A stretch of DNA of 64,000 bases from Mesorhizobium sp. (GCF_023954305.1 NZ_JAMLIG010000001.1:930001-994000), one strand, 5' to 3'. Counted from the stretch's first letter, positions 52,422-61,921 are shown. Numbers and translations are program-made. The notes: generated from the sequence alone by a model not told the origin.

Positions 52422-53630
52422 TCAGACGCGCTCGATGATCGTCGCGGTGCCCATGCCGGCACCGATGCACAGCGTGATGAGCGCGGTGTTCAGGTCGCGG
52501 CGCTCGAGTTCGTCGAGCACGGTGCCGAAAATCATCGCGCCGGTAGCACCCAACGGATGACCCATGGCGATCGCGCCGCCGTTGACGTTCATCTTGGCGT
52601 GGTCGACGTCGAAGGCTTGCATGTAGCGCAGCACCACCGAGGCGAAGGCCTCGTTGAGCTCGAACAGGCCGATGTCGGAAATCTTCATCTTGGCCTGCTT
52701 CAGGAGCTTCTCGGTCACGTCCACAGGGCCAGTCAGCATGATCGCCGGCTCGGAGCCGATGTTGGTGAAGGCGCGGATACGCGCGCGCGGCTTCAGCCCC
52801 ATCGACTTTCCGGCTTTTTTCGAGCCCAGCAGCACGGCGGCGGCGCCGTCGACGATACCGCTCGAATTGCCGGCGTGGTGGACGTGGTTGACCTCCTCCA
52901 GCTCCGGATAGCGCTGGATGGCCACGGCATCGAAGCCGCCCATCTCGCCGGGAATGGTGAAGGACGGATTGAGCGATGCGAGCGACTGCATGTCGGTCGC
53001 GGGGCGCATATGCTCGTCGTGGTCGAGGATCGTCAGGCCGTTCTGGTCCTTGATAGGCACGACCGAGTTCTTGAAGTAGCCCTTCTCCCAGGCTTTAGCG
53101 GCGCGCTTCTGGCTCTCGACGGCATAGGCGTCGACATCGTCGCGCGAGAAACCGTATTTCGTCGCGATCACGTCGGCCGAGACGCCCTGCGGAACGAAGT
53201 AGGACGGCAGGCCGACCGAGGGGTCCATGAACCAGGCGCCGCCCGACATGCCCATGCCGACGCGCGACATGGATTCGACGCCGCCGGCGATGACGATATC
53301 GTCCTGTCCGGCTGCGATCTTCGCAGACCCCAGATTGATGGCGTCGAGGCCGGAGGCGCAGAAGCGCGACAGCTGGATGCCGGGCGCCTTGGTGTCATAG
53401 CCGGCCTCGAACGTCGCGGCGCGCGGAATGACGGAGCCAGCTTCGCCGACCGGATCGACGCAGCCGAAGACGATGTCGTCGACGGTGCCGGTGTCGAGCC
53501 CGTTGCGGTCGCGCACGGCTTCCAGAACCTTGGCCGCCAGACGCACTGCCGGCACCTCATGCAGCGACCCGTCCTTCTTGCCTCGTCCGCGCGGGGTGCG
53601 GACGGCGTCGTAGACATAAACCTCAGCCAT
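52422..53630 (-). CDS. Acetyl-CoA C-acyltransferase (thiolase, FadA-like)
   Basis: A 402-residue thiolase. Active cysteine in RFCASGLDAI (about 91), histidine in GHPLGATGA (about 354) and second cysteine in CIGAGMGTA (about 387) are present. It cleaves 3-ketoacyl-CoA to acetyl-CoA and shortened acyl-CoA; partner of the FadJ-like protein downstream. Normal length. Confidence 0.95.
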   Translation of the reverse strand: MAEVYVYDAVRTPRGRGKKDGSLHEVPAVRLAAKVLEAVRDRNGLDTGTVDDIVFGCVDPVGEAGSVIPRAATFEAGYDTKAPGIQLSRFCASGLDAINLGSAKIAAGQDDIVIAGGVESMSRVGMGMSGGAWFMDPSVGLPSYFVPQGVSADVIATKYGFSRDDVDAYAVESQKRAAKAWEKGYFKNSVVPIKDQNGLTILDHDEHMRPATDMQSLASLNPSFTIPGEMGGFDAVAIQRYPELEEVNHVHHAGNSSGIVDGAAAVLLGSKKAGKSMGLKPRARIRAFTNIGSEPAIMLTGPVDVTEKLLKQAKMKISDIGLFELNEAFASVVLRYMQAFDVDHAKMNVNGGAIAMGHPLGATGAMIFGTVLDELERRDLNTALITLCIGAGMGTATIIERV

Positions 53631-53695
53631 TTCCTTGCTCCAGTTTTCTCATTGCGCCGCACCGGGCGGCGGCAGGCATTGCATCGGCTGGCGGA

Positions 53696-54151
53696 TCAGG
53701 CGGCCGGCTCGACGGTAATCTCGGTCTTCACCGAATTGGCGATGAAACAGGCCTCGTGCGCCTGATGGTGGATCGCGTCGAGGTCGCCGGCGTCGCCGGA
53801 TATCTCGACCTTCGGGCGCAGAGTCACCTTCGTGATCCAGGTCCGCCCGTCAGCGGTGTTTTCGAGAAGGCCTTCGGCATTGTCCTCGTAGGACAAGACC
53901 TCAACCTTGGCGCGTCGGGCAAAATCCAGAAACCACAGCATGTGGCAGGAGGCGATCGAGGCGACGAACATTTCCTCCGGATCGACACCGACCGGATTGG
54001 AGAAGGGTTCGCGCACGATCGTCGGTGAAGGCGATCCCATCACGGTGGTGCCGCCGTCGAAGACGATCTCATGCACCCGCGTGTAGCGGCCGAGGGAGAA
54101 GTGGTCGCCCTCGTCCTGGCTCCAGCGTAGCGTGGCTGTGTGCTTCGACAT
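53696..54151 (-). CDS. OsmC-family peroxiredoxin-like protein
   Basis: A 151-residue OsmC/Ohr-type protein. The typical active-site cysteines are at CH in SIASCHMLWF (about 69) and CF in HEACFIANSVK (about 134), placed as in the family's peroxidatic pair. It reduces organic and fatty-acid hydroperoxides, a sensible partner inside a beta-oxidation block, where acyl-CoA dehydrogenases may produce peroxide. Confidence 0.88.
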   Translation of the reverse strand: MSKHTATLRWSQDEGDHFSLGRYTRVHEIVFDGGTTVMGSPSPTIVREPFSNPVGVDPEEMFVASIASCHMLWFLDFARRAKVEVLSYEDNAEGLLENTADGRTWITKVTLRPKVEISGDAGDLDAIHHQAHEACFIANSVKTEITVEPAA

Positions 54152-54158
54152 GTCGGCC

Positions 54159-55328
54159 TCACAGGCTCCGCGCGATCAGAACCTTCATGATTTCGTTGGT
54201 GCCGCCATAGATACGCTGCACCCGGGCGTCGCGATACATGCGGGCGATCGGATATTCGTTCATGTAGCCGTAGCCGCCGAACAGCTGCAGGCACTGATCG
54301 ACGACCTTGCCCTGCAGATCGGACAGCCAGTATTTTGCCATCGAGGCGGTGACAGGGTCGAGCCCGCCATTGATGTGGCGGTCGACGCAGTTGTTGTAGA
54401 AGACGCGGCCCACAGTGGCCTCCGTCTTGAGTTCCGCCAGCTTGAACTGGGTGTTCTGGAACTCCAGGATCGACTTGCCGAAGGCTTTGCGCTCCTTGAC
54501 GTAGTCGATCGTGAGCGCAAGCGCGCGTTCGATCACCGCGATCGCAGTGGCCCCGATCTGGAGCCGCTCCTGCGGCAATTGCTGCATGAGCTGGACAAAC
54601 CCCTGCCCTTCCTCGTGGCCGAGCAGGTTGGACGTCGGCACGCGGACGTCGTTGAAGAACAGTTCCGACGTATCATTGGACTTGAGGCCGATCTTGTCGA
54701 GGTTGCGGCCGCGCTCGAAACCCTCGACCTCGTCGGTCTCCACGACGATCAACGAGGTGCCCTTGGCGCCCTTGGACGGATCGGTCTTGGTGACGACGAC
54801 GATCAGGTTGGCCAGCTGGCCATTGGTGATGAAGGTCTTGGAGCCGTTGATCCGGTACTGGTTGCCGTCTCGGTCGGCCCGGGTCTTGACGCCCTGGAGG
54901 TCGGACCCCGCGCCCGGCTCGGTCATGGCGATCGCGCCGATCAGTTCGCCGGTCGCCATTTTCGGCAGCCAGCGCTTCTTCTGTTCCTCGGAACCGTAGT
55001 GGAGGATGTAGGGCGCGACGATCGAGTTGTGCAGCGCGATGCCGAAACCGTCGACGCCGATATGGCTGATCGCCTCGATGATTGCGCTCTCATGCGCGAA
55101 AGTCCCGCCGGAGCCACCGTATTCCTCGGGCATCGACGCGCAGAGCAGGCCCGCCTCACCGGCCTTCACCCAGCTCTGCCGATCGAAAATCTCCGCTTTC
55201 TCGAACTCGTCGTACCGCGGCGCGATCTCGTCGGAAAGGAAGCGCGTCGCCATGTCATACAGCATGGATACGTCGTCGCTCATCCAGCCCGGTTTGGGGA
55301 GATCGAGTACGGTTGCGGGATCCGCCAT
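54159..55328 (-). CDS. Acyl-CoA dehydrogenase (medium/short-chain type)
   Basis: A 389-residue flavoenzyme. Signatures AMTEPGAGSDLQGV (about 139-152) and QLFGGYGYMNEYPIARMYRDARV (about 345-366); the catalytic base is normally in this region (GGTNEIMK). It takes electrons from acyl-CoA to ETF, the first beta-oxidation step. Second dehydrogenase of the block, eight bases before osmC, so likely with a distinct chain-length or branched-acyl preference from the larger one. Confidence 0.94.
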   Translation of the reverse strand: MADPATVLDLPKPGWMSDDVSMLYDMATRFLSDEIAPRYDEFEKAEIFDRQSWVKAGEAGLLCASMPEEYGGSGGTFAHESAIIEAISHIGVDGFGIALHNSIVAPYILHYGSEEQKKRWLPKMATGELIGAIAMTEPGAGSDLQGVKTRADRDGNQYRINGSKTFITNGQLANLIVVVTKTDPSKGAKGTSLIVVETDEVEGFERGRNLDKIGLKSNDTSELFFNDVRVPTSNLLGHEEGQGFVQLMQQLPQERLQIGATAIAVIERALALTIDYVKERKAFGKSILEFQNTQFKLAELKTEATVGRVFYNNCVDRHINGGLDPVTASMAKYWLSDLQGKVVDQCLQLFGGYGYMNEYPIARMYRDARVQRIYGGTNEIMKVLIARSL

Positions 55329-55393
55329 TCTGGTTCCTCCGTGCAGCAGGTCTTATAGTTCAAGCTTGAACATAAGCAAGCGGCATCGGCCGC

Positions 55394-57190
55394 CTAGAAC
55401 GCCTCCGCCGGAAGTTTCATGAGCGTGTCGGCGCCCGTCGAGATCCGCGCGAGATGCGCCGACGATTCCGGCATGACGCGCTCCATGAAATAGCGACCTG
55501 TGACGAGCTTGGCCTCGTAGAAGGACGCGTCGCCGTTGGCGCCGTCGGCCAGCTTCGACTGCGCCGATTTGGCCATCTGGCCCCACATGTAGCCGAGAGC
55601 GACGAGGCCGAAGAGATGCATGTAGTCGGTCGATGCCGCGCCCGCATTGTCGGGGTTGGACATGCCGTTCTGCACCAGCCACATGGTCGCCGCCTGCAAG
55701 TCGTTCAGGCCCTTCTTCAGCGCCTTGGTGTAGGGCGCCATCTTCTCGTCTGAGCGGTTGGTCTCGCAGAACTCTCCCACTTCCTTGAAGAACGCCTGCA
55801 CGGCGCGTCCGCCGTTGAGGCCGAGCTTGCGGCCGACGAGGTCGAGCGCCTGGATGCCGTTGGCGCCCTCGTAGATCATCGCGATGCGGGCATCGCGCAC
55901 GAACTGGCTCATGCCGTGCTCTTCGATGTAGCCGTGGCCGCCATAGACCTGCTGGGCCATCACGGCGTGGTCGAAACCCTTGTCGGTCAAGACGCCCTTG
56001 ATGATCGGGGTCATCAGGCCCATGTGATCGTCGGCCGCCTGGCGATCGGCATCGTCGCCCGAGCGATGCGCCACATCCGACTTCAGCGCCGTCCACAGGA
56101 TCAGGGCGCGGCCGGCCTCGTTGAACGACTTCATCGTCAACAAGACACGGCGGATGTCAGGATGGACGATAATCGGATCGGCTTTCTTGTCCTTGGCCTT
56201 GGCGCCGGTCAGCGCGCGGCCCTGGATACGCTCCTTGGCGTAGTTGACCGCGTTCTGGTAGGCGATTTCAGAAATGGACAGACCCTGCAGGCCGACGCCG
56301 AGGCGCGCCTCGTTCATCATCACGAACATGGCTTTCAGGCCCCCGTTCTCCTCGCCGATGAGGAAGCCTTTCGCCCCGTCATAGTTCATGACGCAGGTCG
56401 AATTGCCGTGGATGCCCATCTTCTCCTCGATAGAGCCGCAGGAGACGGCGTTGCGCTCGCCGATGGAGCCGTCGGTGCCGAGGTTGAACTTCGGCACGAT
56501 GAACAGCGAGATGCCCTTCGTGCCCTCCGGTGCCCCTTCGATGCGGGCGAGGACCAGGTGGATGATGTTCTCGGCCATGTCGTGCTCGCCGGCCGAGATG
56601 AAGATCTTCTGCCCGGATATGGCATAGGAGCCGTCGCCGTTCGGAACCGCCTTGGTGCGCAGCAGGCCGAGATCCGTGCCGCAATGCGGCTCGGTCAGGT
56701 TCATCGTGCCGGTCCAGATGCCCTCGGCCATCTTCGGCACGTAAGTCTGCTTCTGCTCTTCCGAGCCATGGGCAAGTATGGCTGCGATCGCGCCCTGGGT
56801 CAGGCCGGGATACATCATCAGCGCCATATTGGCAGAGGAGATGTATTCGCCAACGGCCGAGTGGACGGTGTAGGGCAATCCCTGTCCGCCATACTCGGTC
56901 GGGATGGCGAGGCTCAGCCAGCCGCCCTCCCGATAGGCATCGTAGCCTTCCTTGAAGCCCTTCGGCGTCGAGACCGTTCCGTCGTCGTGGCGCGTGCAGC
57001 CCTCTTCATCGCCGACGCGGTTCAACGGATGCATCACGTTCTCCGCGAGCTTCGCGCCCTCGGCGAGAATCGCCTCCAGAACGTCCGGCGTCGCATCGGA
57101 AAAACCCGGAAGGTTGGAATACCGCTCGTAGCCGAGCACCTCGTTCAATACGAAAAGCGTATCCTGCACCGGCGCGCGGTAGATCGGCAT
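55394..57190 (-). CDS. Long acyl-CoA dehydrogenase (FadE/AidB-type, C-terminal domain)
   Basis: A 598-residue acyl-CoA dehydrogenase with a C-terminal extension of about 150 residues typical of the fatty-acid-specific bacterial form. NLTEPHCGTDLGLLRTKA (about 160-177) and the flavin-binding QQVYGGHGYIEEHGMSQFVRD (about 430-450) are present. ATG 57190 is chosen; upstream frame lacks family similarity. The palindrome at 57268-57303 controls it. Confidence 0.93.
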   Translation of the reverse strand: MPIYRAPVQDTLFVLNEVLGYERYSNLPGFSDATPDVLEAILAEGAKLAENVMHPLNRVGDEEGCTRHDDGTVSTPKGFKEGYDAYREGGWLSLAIPTEYGGQGLPYTVHSAVGEYISSANMALMMYPGLTQGAIAAILAHGSEEQKQTYVPKMAEGIWTGTMNLTEPHCGTDLGLLRTKAVPNGDGSYAISGQKIFISAGEHDMAENIIHLVLARIEGAPEGTKGISLFIVPKFNLGTDGSIGERNAVSCGSIEEKMGIHGNSTCVMNYDGAKGFLIGEENGGLKAMFVMMNEARLGVGLQGLSISEIAYQNAVNYAKERIQGRALTGAKAKDKKADPIIVHPDIRRVLLTMKSFNEAGRALILWTALKSDVAHRSGDDADRQAADDHMGLMTPIIKGVLTDKGFDHAVMAQQVYGGHGYIEEHGMSQFVRDARIAMIYEGANGIQALDLVGRKLGLNGGRAVQAFFKEVGEFCETNRSDEKMAPYTKALKKGLNDLQAATMWLVQNGMSNPDNAGAASTDYMHLFGLVALGYMWGQMAKSAQSKLADGANGDASFYEAKLVTGRYFMERVMPESSAHLARISTGADTLMKLPAEAF

Positions 57191-57267
57191 GAAATCCCTC
57201 CAACAACAGATCCAAGTCCGGCCGGGCCCGCAAGCCGAAGGCCGGATCACTCGTCGGCGGCCCTATA

Positions 57268-57303
57268 GCAAATATTGACGTTTGCGTAAACGTCAATATT
57301 TGC
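57268..57303. promoter_or_regulatory. Perfect 36-bp palindromic operator before the beta-oxidation operon
   Basis: Arms GCAAATATTGACGTTT (57268-57283) and AAACGTCAATATTTGC (57288-57303) are exact inverted copies around GCGT. Its core, TTGACGTTT..AAACGTCAA, resembles the site before the MerR regulator (57979-57993). MerR/LiuR-type regulators bind TTTACGT-like palindromes, so this is the likely operator for the fatty-acid genes, 78 bases before the dehydrogenase start. Confidence 0.8.
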
Positions 57304-57321
57304 CCAACCGCAGAAATCGAA

Positions 57322-57343
57322 CGGCCGCCCCGAAGGGCGGCCG
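57322..57343 (-). terminator. Hairpin after the MerR-family gene
   Basis: Nine-base arms CGGCCGCCC (57322-57330) and GGGCGGCCG (57335-57343) around CGAA, 35 bases after the regulator's stop. Only TTCGATTT follows on the minus strand, so it is a modest terminator that separates the regulator from the dehydrogenase operon. Confidence 0.6.
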
Positions 57344-57377
57344 CCAGAGTAGTCTGCAGGGTCGGAGGAGGAAAGGG

Positions 57378-57851
57378 TCAGCCGTTGGCGGCGACCGGCT
57401 GGCGGTTGGCCAGGGTCGCGCGGGCGCTCTCGATCACTTTCGTCAGATCATCGATCGCCTCGTCCAGTTCCTGACGCTGCTTGACCAATCTGCCCATCTG
57501 CTTTTCGGACTTGTCGAGAACGACTTTGAGCTGCTTGACGTTGGAGCCGTTCGGATCGTAGAGGTCGATCATCTGCTTCACGTCGCGAAGAGTGAAACCG
57601 ATCTTGCGTCCGAGAAGGATGAGGCGGAGACGGGCACGGTCGCGGCGCGTATAGAGGCGCGTCGTGCCTTCACGCTTCGGATTGAGAAGACCTTTGTCCT
57701 CATAGAAGCGCAGAGTGCGCAGCGTGACGCCGAACTCTTTGGCCATGTCGCCGATGCGGGCGAAATCCTCGCCTGTTTCGGAGGACGCCTCGTGGGAGCC
57801 ATTTTCAAACGCATTGACGGCGGGATCGCCCGCCAGGACCAGTTTCATCAT
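57378..57851 (-). CDS. MerR-family transcriptional regulator (LiuR/fatty-acid type)
   Basis: A 157-residue MerR protein. The winged helix-turn-helix covers about 32-100 (FARIGDMAKEFGVTLRTLRFYEDKGLL), followed by a dimerising coiled coil with QMIDLYDPNGSNVKQLKVVLDKSEKQM and no cysteines for metal. This pattern occurs next to acyl-CoA dehydrogenase genes in rhizobia. It is probably an autoregulating regulator of the adjacent operon. Start ATG 57851 or 57848. Confidence 0.85.
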   Translation of the reverse strand: MMKLVLAGDPAVNAFENGSHEASSETGEDFARIGDMAKEFGVTLRTLRFYEDKGLLNPKREGTTRLYTRRDRARLRLILLGRKIGFTLRDVKQMIDLYDPNGSNVKQLKVVLDKSEKQMGRLVKQRQELDEAIDDLTKVIESARATLANRQPVAANG

Positions 57852-57978
57852 TGTTCTTGTGTCCGTTGCTAGGGGCGCATCGGCGTCGTCGCGGCGACGC
57901 ACGAAGGGACGTCGCCGCGGCCGGCGAATCATCCTCGGTTTGACGATAAGAGTAAAGAGCGCGGTAAATGTGGCGTTC

Positions 57979-57993
57979 TTACGTTTACGTCAA
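57979..57993. promoter_or_regulatory. MerR-type operator near the regulator's own promoter
   Basis: TTACGTTTACGTCAA, sharing ACGTTT and CGTCAA with the perfect palindrome at 57268-57303. Its place, about 130 bases before the regulator's start, fits autoregulation. Confidence 0.6.
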
Positions 57994-58087
57994 TCATATA
58001 CTGACGCTTCGTCGGCCAATCAAGTGGCGCAATGACGCATCGGCCATGCGCCAGGCGCAGACCTCGCATTCAATTTGGTAATTTTGG

Positions 58088-58102
58088 TTAACGCGTTGTT
58101 TA
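58088..58102. promoter_or_regulatory. CtrA-like site upstream of the PodJ-like gene
   Basis: TTAACGCGTTGTTTA, i.e. TTAA-N7-TTTA, one mismatch from the CtrA consensus TTAA-N7-TTAA, 193 bases before the ATG. Two GANTC sites (58181, 58228) lie between. Caulobacter podJ is controlled by CtrA and GcrA/CcrM, so the match is meaningful though short. Confidence 0.5.
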
Positions 58103-58294
58103 CCATATCCGGCGGAATGTGCGCTCGCCGGAACACAGTGGTTATCCTGTCTCGCGTGTTCACCGTCACCGGACCCGGCGGAATCGGACGCGCAGAGGCC
58201 AGCTTCGCACAGGCCTGAGCCGTTAACGAATCCGCAAGGAGCCTTTATCGGAGCGCCGGCGGCGACGCCGGCACAGGTTGAAACAGGCGCGACC

Positions 58295-61200
58295 ATGAGC
58301 AGCAAGCGGTCCTATCTCGAGTCCCTGAATGCCGGGCGGCAAAGGCGCACGAGCTCCACGATCGAGGAAATCGGGCGCACGCTCGATGCGATCGGGGCCC
58401 GCCTCGACCGGACGAAGGACGAGCCCAGACCGCAGCTGCGCGCGACGGATCGCAATGCATCCTGGCCGGCCGGTCACCATCCGCCCTACCAGGACGATCT
58501 GCTTTCCCGTGGACGCTCGCCGCACTACCGGGCCGGACTGGAGACCTCGATGCAGGATCTCGCCCGCACCATGGAGAGCAGCCGACGTCAGGAAGAGGGC
58601 ATCGCCTCGATTTCGAGGATTGCCTCGGAGCTCGAGGGCGTGCGCGAGGAACTGCGCCAGCAGCTTTCGGGAGGTCTGCGCCGTGAATTCGAGGCGCTAC
58701 GGGCCGATATCGAGCGAACTTATGCGAACGCGGCCACGGGCCCGCAGGGCGTCGACCTGACGGGCGAACTGGAGCGGTTGTCCGACGCGATCGGGGCGCT
58801 GGCCCGGCGCAGCGACGATCGCGGCATCGGCATGCTCAGGGCGGAGCTCGACCAGGTGCGGGAGACGATGGATCGGCTGGCGCGCGAGGAGTCGGTCCAC
58901 GCTGTGGAGCGCCGCTGGGACGAATTCGACCGCCGCTTCGACGCGTTCGAGGAGCGCGTCTCCGCGAGCGGGGAGATGCGCGGGTCGGATCCTGCAATCG
59001 AAGCACTCACCGCGCGGCTGGAACAGATCAGCGAGGCGGTCAACAACCTGCCCGAGTCGCTGTCCCTGCGCACGATGGAAGACAAGGTGCGAACGCTGGC
59101 CGGAGCGGTCGAGCAGTTCGCACGCCAGCAGCACGGTGCCGGTCCGGACTCGTTCGCGCTGATCGAGGAACGTCTCGACGAGATTTCGCGCGCCATCGTG
59201 GCATCGTCGGTGGCCGTCCAGTCGCAAGCCCCCCAGGTCGAGCAGTTCGAGCGCATCGAGGCACGCATCGCCTCGCTGGCCCGGCAGATCGACGAGCTGA
59301 ATGACGATCGGCCGAGCGGCGAGATCATCGACCGCATCAATATGCTGTCGCTTCGCGTCGACGAAATGGCGAGACGCGCCGTCATGCCCGACGCCGCGCT
59401 GGACCAACTCGCTCGTCAGGTCGCCTCGATCGCCGAGAAGGTCGATTCCGGTTTCGCGCCACAGGAAGCCGAACGCGTCGTCCGCGGGCTCGAGGGCCGT
59501 TTCACCGCGCTCTCGGACATGCTGCAGACGCAAAGCGAGGCAACGACGCGTGGCCAGACGATATTCCGCGAGCTTGAAAGCCGGCTGGAGGAACTCGCCG
59601 CCCGCTTCGACCAGCCGCAAGGCGACGCCATCATGGAGGCGATCGACGCCCGCTTCGAAGAACTGTCGCGTCGCTTCGACCAGTCTGTCGCGTCCCAGGA
59701 CCGGTCGGCGATCAGCGGCCTGGAAGCGCGCCTCGAGGACATTTCGACGAGGCTGGAACAGTCCTCGCGAGAGGTCGCAAGCATCGATCCCGACCTGATC
59801 CGCAGCCTCGAGAACCAGGTCGCCGGCCTGTCCGACCACCTGCGCAAGCCGCAGGCCGCGCTGCCCGAATTTGAAGACATCGGGCCACGCCTGGAGCAGA
59901 TTGAGAAATCGATCGCCGGGAGCCGCGAGGCGATCCTCGAGTCGGCCCGCGCGGTTGCCGAGAATACGATACGGCAGATCGCCGGCAATATGGACACGCC
60001 GGCCGTGGCGGCGCTGTCGCAGGATCTGCGCGCGCTCGACAACCTCGCACGCCGGTCGGACGAGCGGAATGCCCGCACCTTCGAGGCAATCCACGACACG
60101 CTGTTGAAGATCGTCGACCGTCTCGGCACGCTCGAGTCCGGCAAGGTGGCCCCCACGCCCGCCTTCCAGTCGCTGGCGGAGACACCGCCGCTCGAACCAG
60201 CCGACAGCCTCGATGCCATGGGTCCTCCCACCGCTCCGCCGGCCAGGACGTGGACCCCGGCCGAAGCCGCGGCAGCAGCCGCGTCCGCCGCGATCGACGA
60301 TGAGATCGACGCGGAGCCGCGCACCGAGACGGCCGCGAAGCGCTCTATGTTGAGCGGGCTTGCGCGCGCCTTCGCTGGCCGCAAGGATGCAGCCAAGGCG
60401 GCCGCGGTATCGACGGCGGGCGAGCCTCCTCTCCAGCCAGTCGCTCCCGAGGTCGATCTCGACGAGCCGATCGATCCGAAAGCGGCCAACCGGCCGCTGG
60501 AGCCCGGATCCGGCGCTCCCGACTTGAGCATGATCATGAAGCGGGTCCGCGATGAGCGAGGCAAATCGCTGCAGCCGAGCGATACCGAGGCGGCCAAGTC
60601 CGACTTCATCGCTGCCGCCCGGCGCGCGGCGCAGGCCGCGGCGGCTGAGGCCGAGACCCGCAAGAAGGGTATCGCCATCACCGGTGTGACGACATCGGCG
60701 GGCCTCGGCGGCATCTTCAGGAACCATCGCAAGACCGCTCTGATGGCCGCCGGCGGTGTCGTGCTCGCGCTGGCGGGATTGCAGCTCGGCAAGGCCTTCC
60801 TTGCGGATGGGGAACCGATGGCGGTGTCGGACACCTCCACCCCGCAGGTCGCAAGTTCCGGCCCGATCGGCGATGAGCTCGAAACGAAAGCAGGCGCCGA
60901 CGTTGCCGCCGTTCCCCGCACCGTCGAGCCGTCGGAACCCATCGCCGAGGCGGTCCCGGCCGTTGCCGAGGATGTGAAGGATCCGGAGGCGACCTCTTCC
61001 TTGCCGCCCGATACCGCAGCGCCGGTCGCGGCCGAAGAGGAGGTCGCCGAGGCTGCGGCGCCGGAACCGATCGTCGTCCCGGCCGACGCCGGCCCGCTAC
61101 CGTTGCGGGAAGCCGCCGAGGCAGGCGACCCCAAGGCGCTGTTCGAGATCGGCGGCCGCTACGCCGAGGGCCGTGGCACCAAGGCCGATCTGGCGGAAGC

Positions 61201-61921
61201 GGCGAAATGGTACGAGCGCGCCGCAGACGCCGGCTTTGCTCCGGCGCAGTATCGCATCGGCAATTTCTACGAAAAAGGAACCGGCGTCGCCCGCGACGTC
61301 GCCAAAGCCAAGACTTGGTACCAGATGGCCGCCGAACAGGGAAATGCGAGCGCCATGCACAATCTTGCCGTCCTGTTCGCAATGGGGGCCGACGGCACGA
61401 CCGACAACGAGTCCGCCGGGCGCTGGTTCACCAAAGCCGCCGAGCTCGGCGTGAAGGACAGTCAGTTCAACCTCGGCATTCTTTCCGCCAAAGGGGTCGG
61501 CGTGCCGCAGAACCTGGAAGAGTCCTATAAATGGTTCGCGCTCGTGGCCAAGAGCGGCGACAAGGATGCTGCCCAGAAGCGCGACGAGGTGGCGAATGCG
61601 CTCCGGCCCGAACAGCTGCAGCGCGCCCGCGCTTCGGCCGAGCTCTGGAAGCCAAAGGAGCTCGACCTCGAGTCCAACGACATCACCATCCCGGACGCGT
61701 GGACGGAGAGCCCGTCGAAGACCGCCAGCATCGACATGAAACAGGCTGTTCGCAACATCCAGCTCATCCTGAACAAGAACGGATATGACGCGGGCGGTGC
61801 CGACGGCGTGATGGGCGCGAAGACGACCGAGGCGATCACGAGGTTCCAGAAAGACAACGGGATGCAGCCTACGGGTAAGGTGACGGAAGAGCTGGTCCGG
61901 GCGCTCCTTGCGAAGAAGTAG
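58295..61921 (+). CDS. PodJ-like polar localization factor with Sel1 repeats and peptidoglycan-binding domain
   Basis: A 1208-residue polarity scaffold. A long cytoplasmic coiled coil with EF/DR/L heptads (about 80-640), an acidic/alanine-rich linker, a single TM helix (about 815-832), then periplasmic Sel1/TPR-like repeats (about 930-1090, FEIGGRYAEGRGTKADLAEA...) and a C-terminal PG_binding_1 domain (about 1147-1205, NKNGYDAGGADGVMGAKTTE). This order is that of PodJ, the pole-assembly factor of Caulobacter/rhizobia. It is co-directional with the TSUP gene behind. Confidence 0.87.
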   Translation: MSSKRSYLESLNAGRQRRTSSTIEEIGRTLDAIGARLDRTKDEPRPQLRATDRNASWPAGHHPPYQDDLLSRGRSPHYRAGLETSMQDLARTMESSRRQEEGIASISRIASELEGVREELRQQLSGGLRREFEALRADIERTYANAATGPQGVDLTGELERLSDAIGALARRSDDRGIGMLRAELDQVRETMDRLAREESVHAVERRWDEFDRRFDAFEERVSASGEMRGSDPAIEALTARLEQISEAVNNLPESLSLRTMEDKVRTLAGAVEQFARQQHGAGPDSFALIEERLDEISRAIVASSVAVQSQAPQVEQFERIEARIASLARQIDELNDDRPSGEIIDRINMLSLRVDEMARRAVMPDAALDQLARQVASIAEKVDSGFAPQEAERVVRGLEGRFTALSDMLQTQSEATTRGQTIFRELESRLEELAARFDQPQGDAIMEAIDARFEELSRRFDQSVASQDRSAISGLEARLEDISTRLEQSSREVASIDPDLIRSLENQVAGLSDHLRKPQAALPEFEDIGPRLEQIEKSIAGSREAILESARAVAENTIRQIAGNMDTPAVAALSQDLRALDNLARRSDERNARTFEAIHDTLLKIVDRLGTLESGKVAPTPAFQSLAETPPLEPADSLDAMGPPTAPPARTWTPAEAAAAAASAAIDDEIDAEPRTETAAKRSMLSGLARAFAGRKDAAKAAAVSTAGEPPLQPVAPEVDLDEPIDPKAANRPLEPGSGAPDLSMIMKRVRDERGKSLQPSDTEAAKSDFIAAARRAAQAAAAEAETRKKGIAITGVTTSAGLGGIFRNHRKTALMAAGGVVLALAGLQLGKAFLADGEPMAVSDTSTPQVASSGPIGDELETKAGADVAAVPRTVEPSEPIAEAVPAVAEDVKDPEATSSLPPDTAAPVAAEEEVAEAAAPEPIVVPADAGPLPLREAAEAGDPKALFEIGGRYAEGRGTKADLAEAAKWYERAADAGFAPAQYRIGNFYEKGTGVARDVAKAKTWYQMAAEQGNASAMHNLAVLFAMGADGTTDNESAGRWFTKAAELGVKDSQFNLGILSAKGVGVPQNLEESYKWFALVAKSGDKDAAQKRDEVANALRPEQLQRARASAELWKPKELDLESNDITIPDAWTESPSKTASIDMKQAVRNIQLILNKNGYDAGGADGVMGAKTTEAITRFQKDNGMQPTGKVTEELVRALLAKK

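Larger units (their letters stand above)
57852..58294. other. Intergenic control region of merR and the PodJ-like gene
   Basis: A 443-base gap between divergent genes. It contains the MerR-type operator at 57979-57993 and a CtrA-like site at 58088-58102, with GANTC at 58181-58185 and 58228-58232, and no supported gene. Bases 58240-58294 are a GC-rich leader before the PodJ-like ATG. Confidence 0.6.

Noticed and set aside
58697..61134. Long minus-strand frames (over 570 residues) opposite the PodJ-like gene
   Set aside because: They are antisense to a coiled-coil gene and have Ser/Arg-rich shadow composition without motifs.
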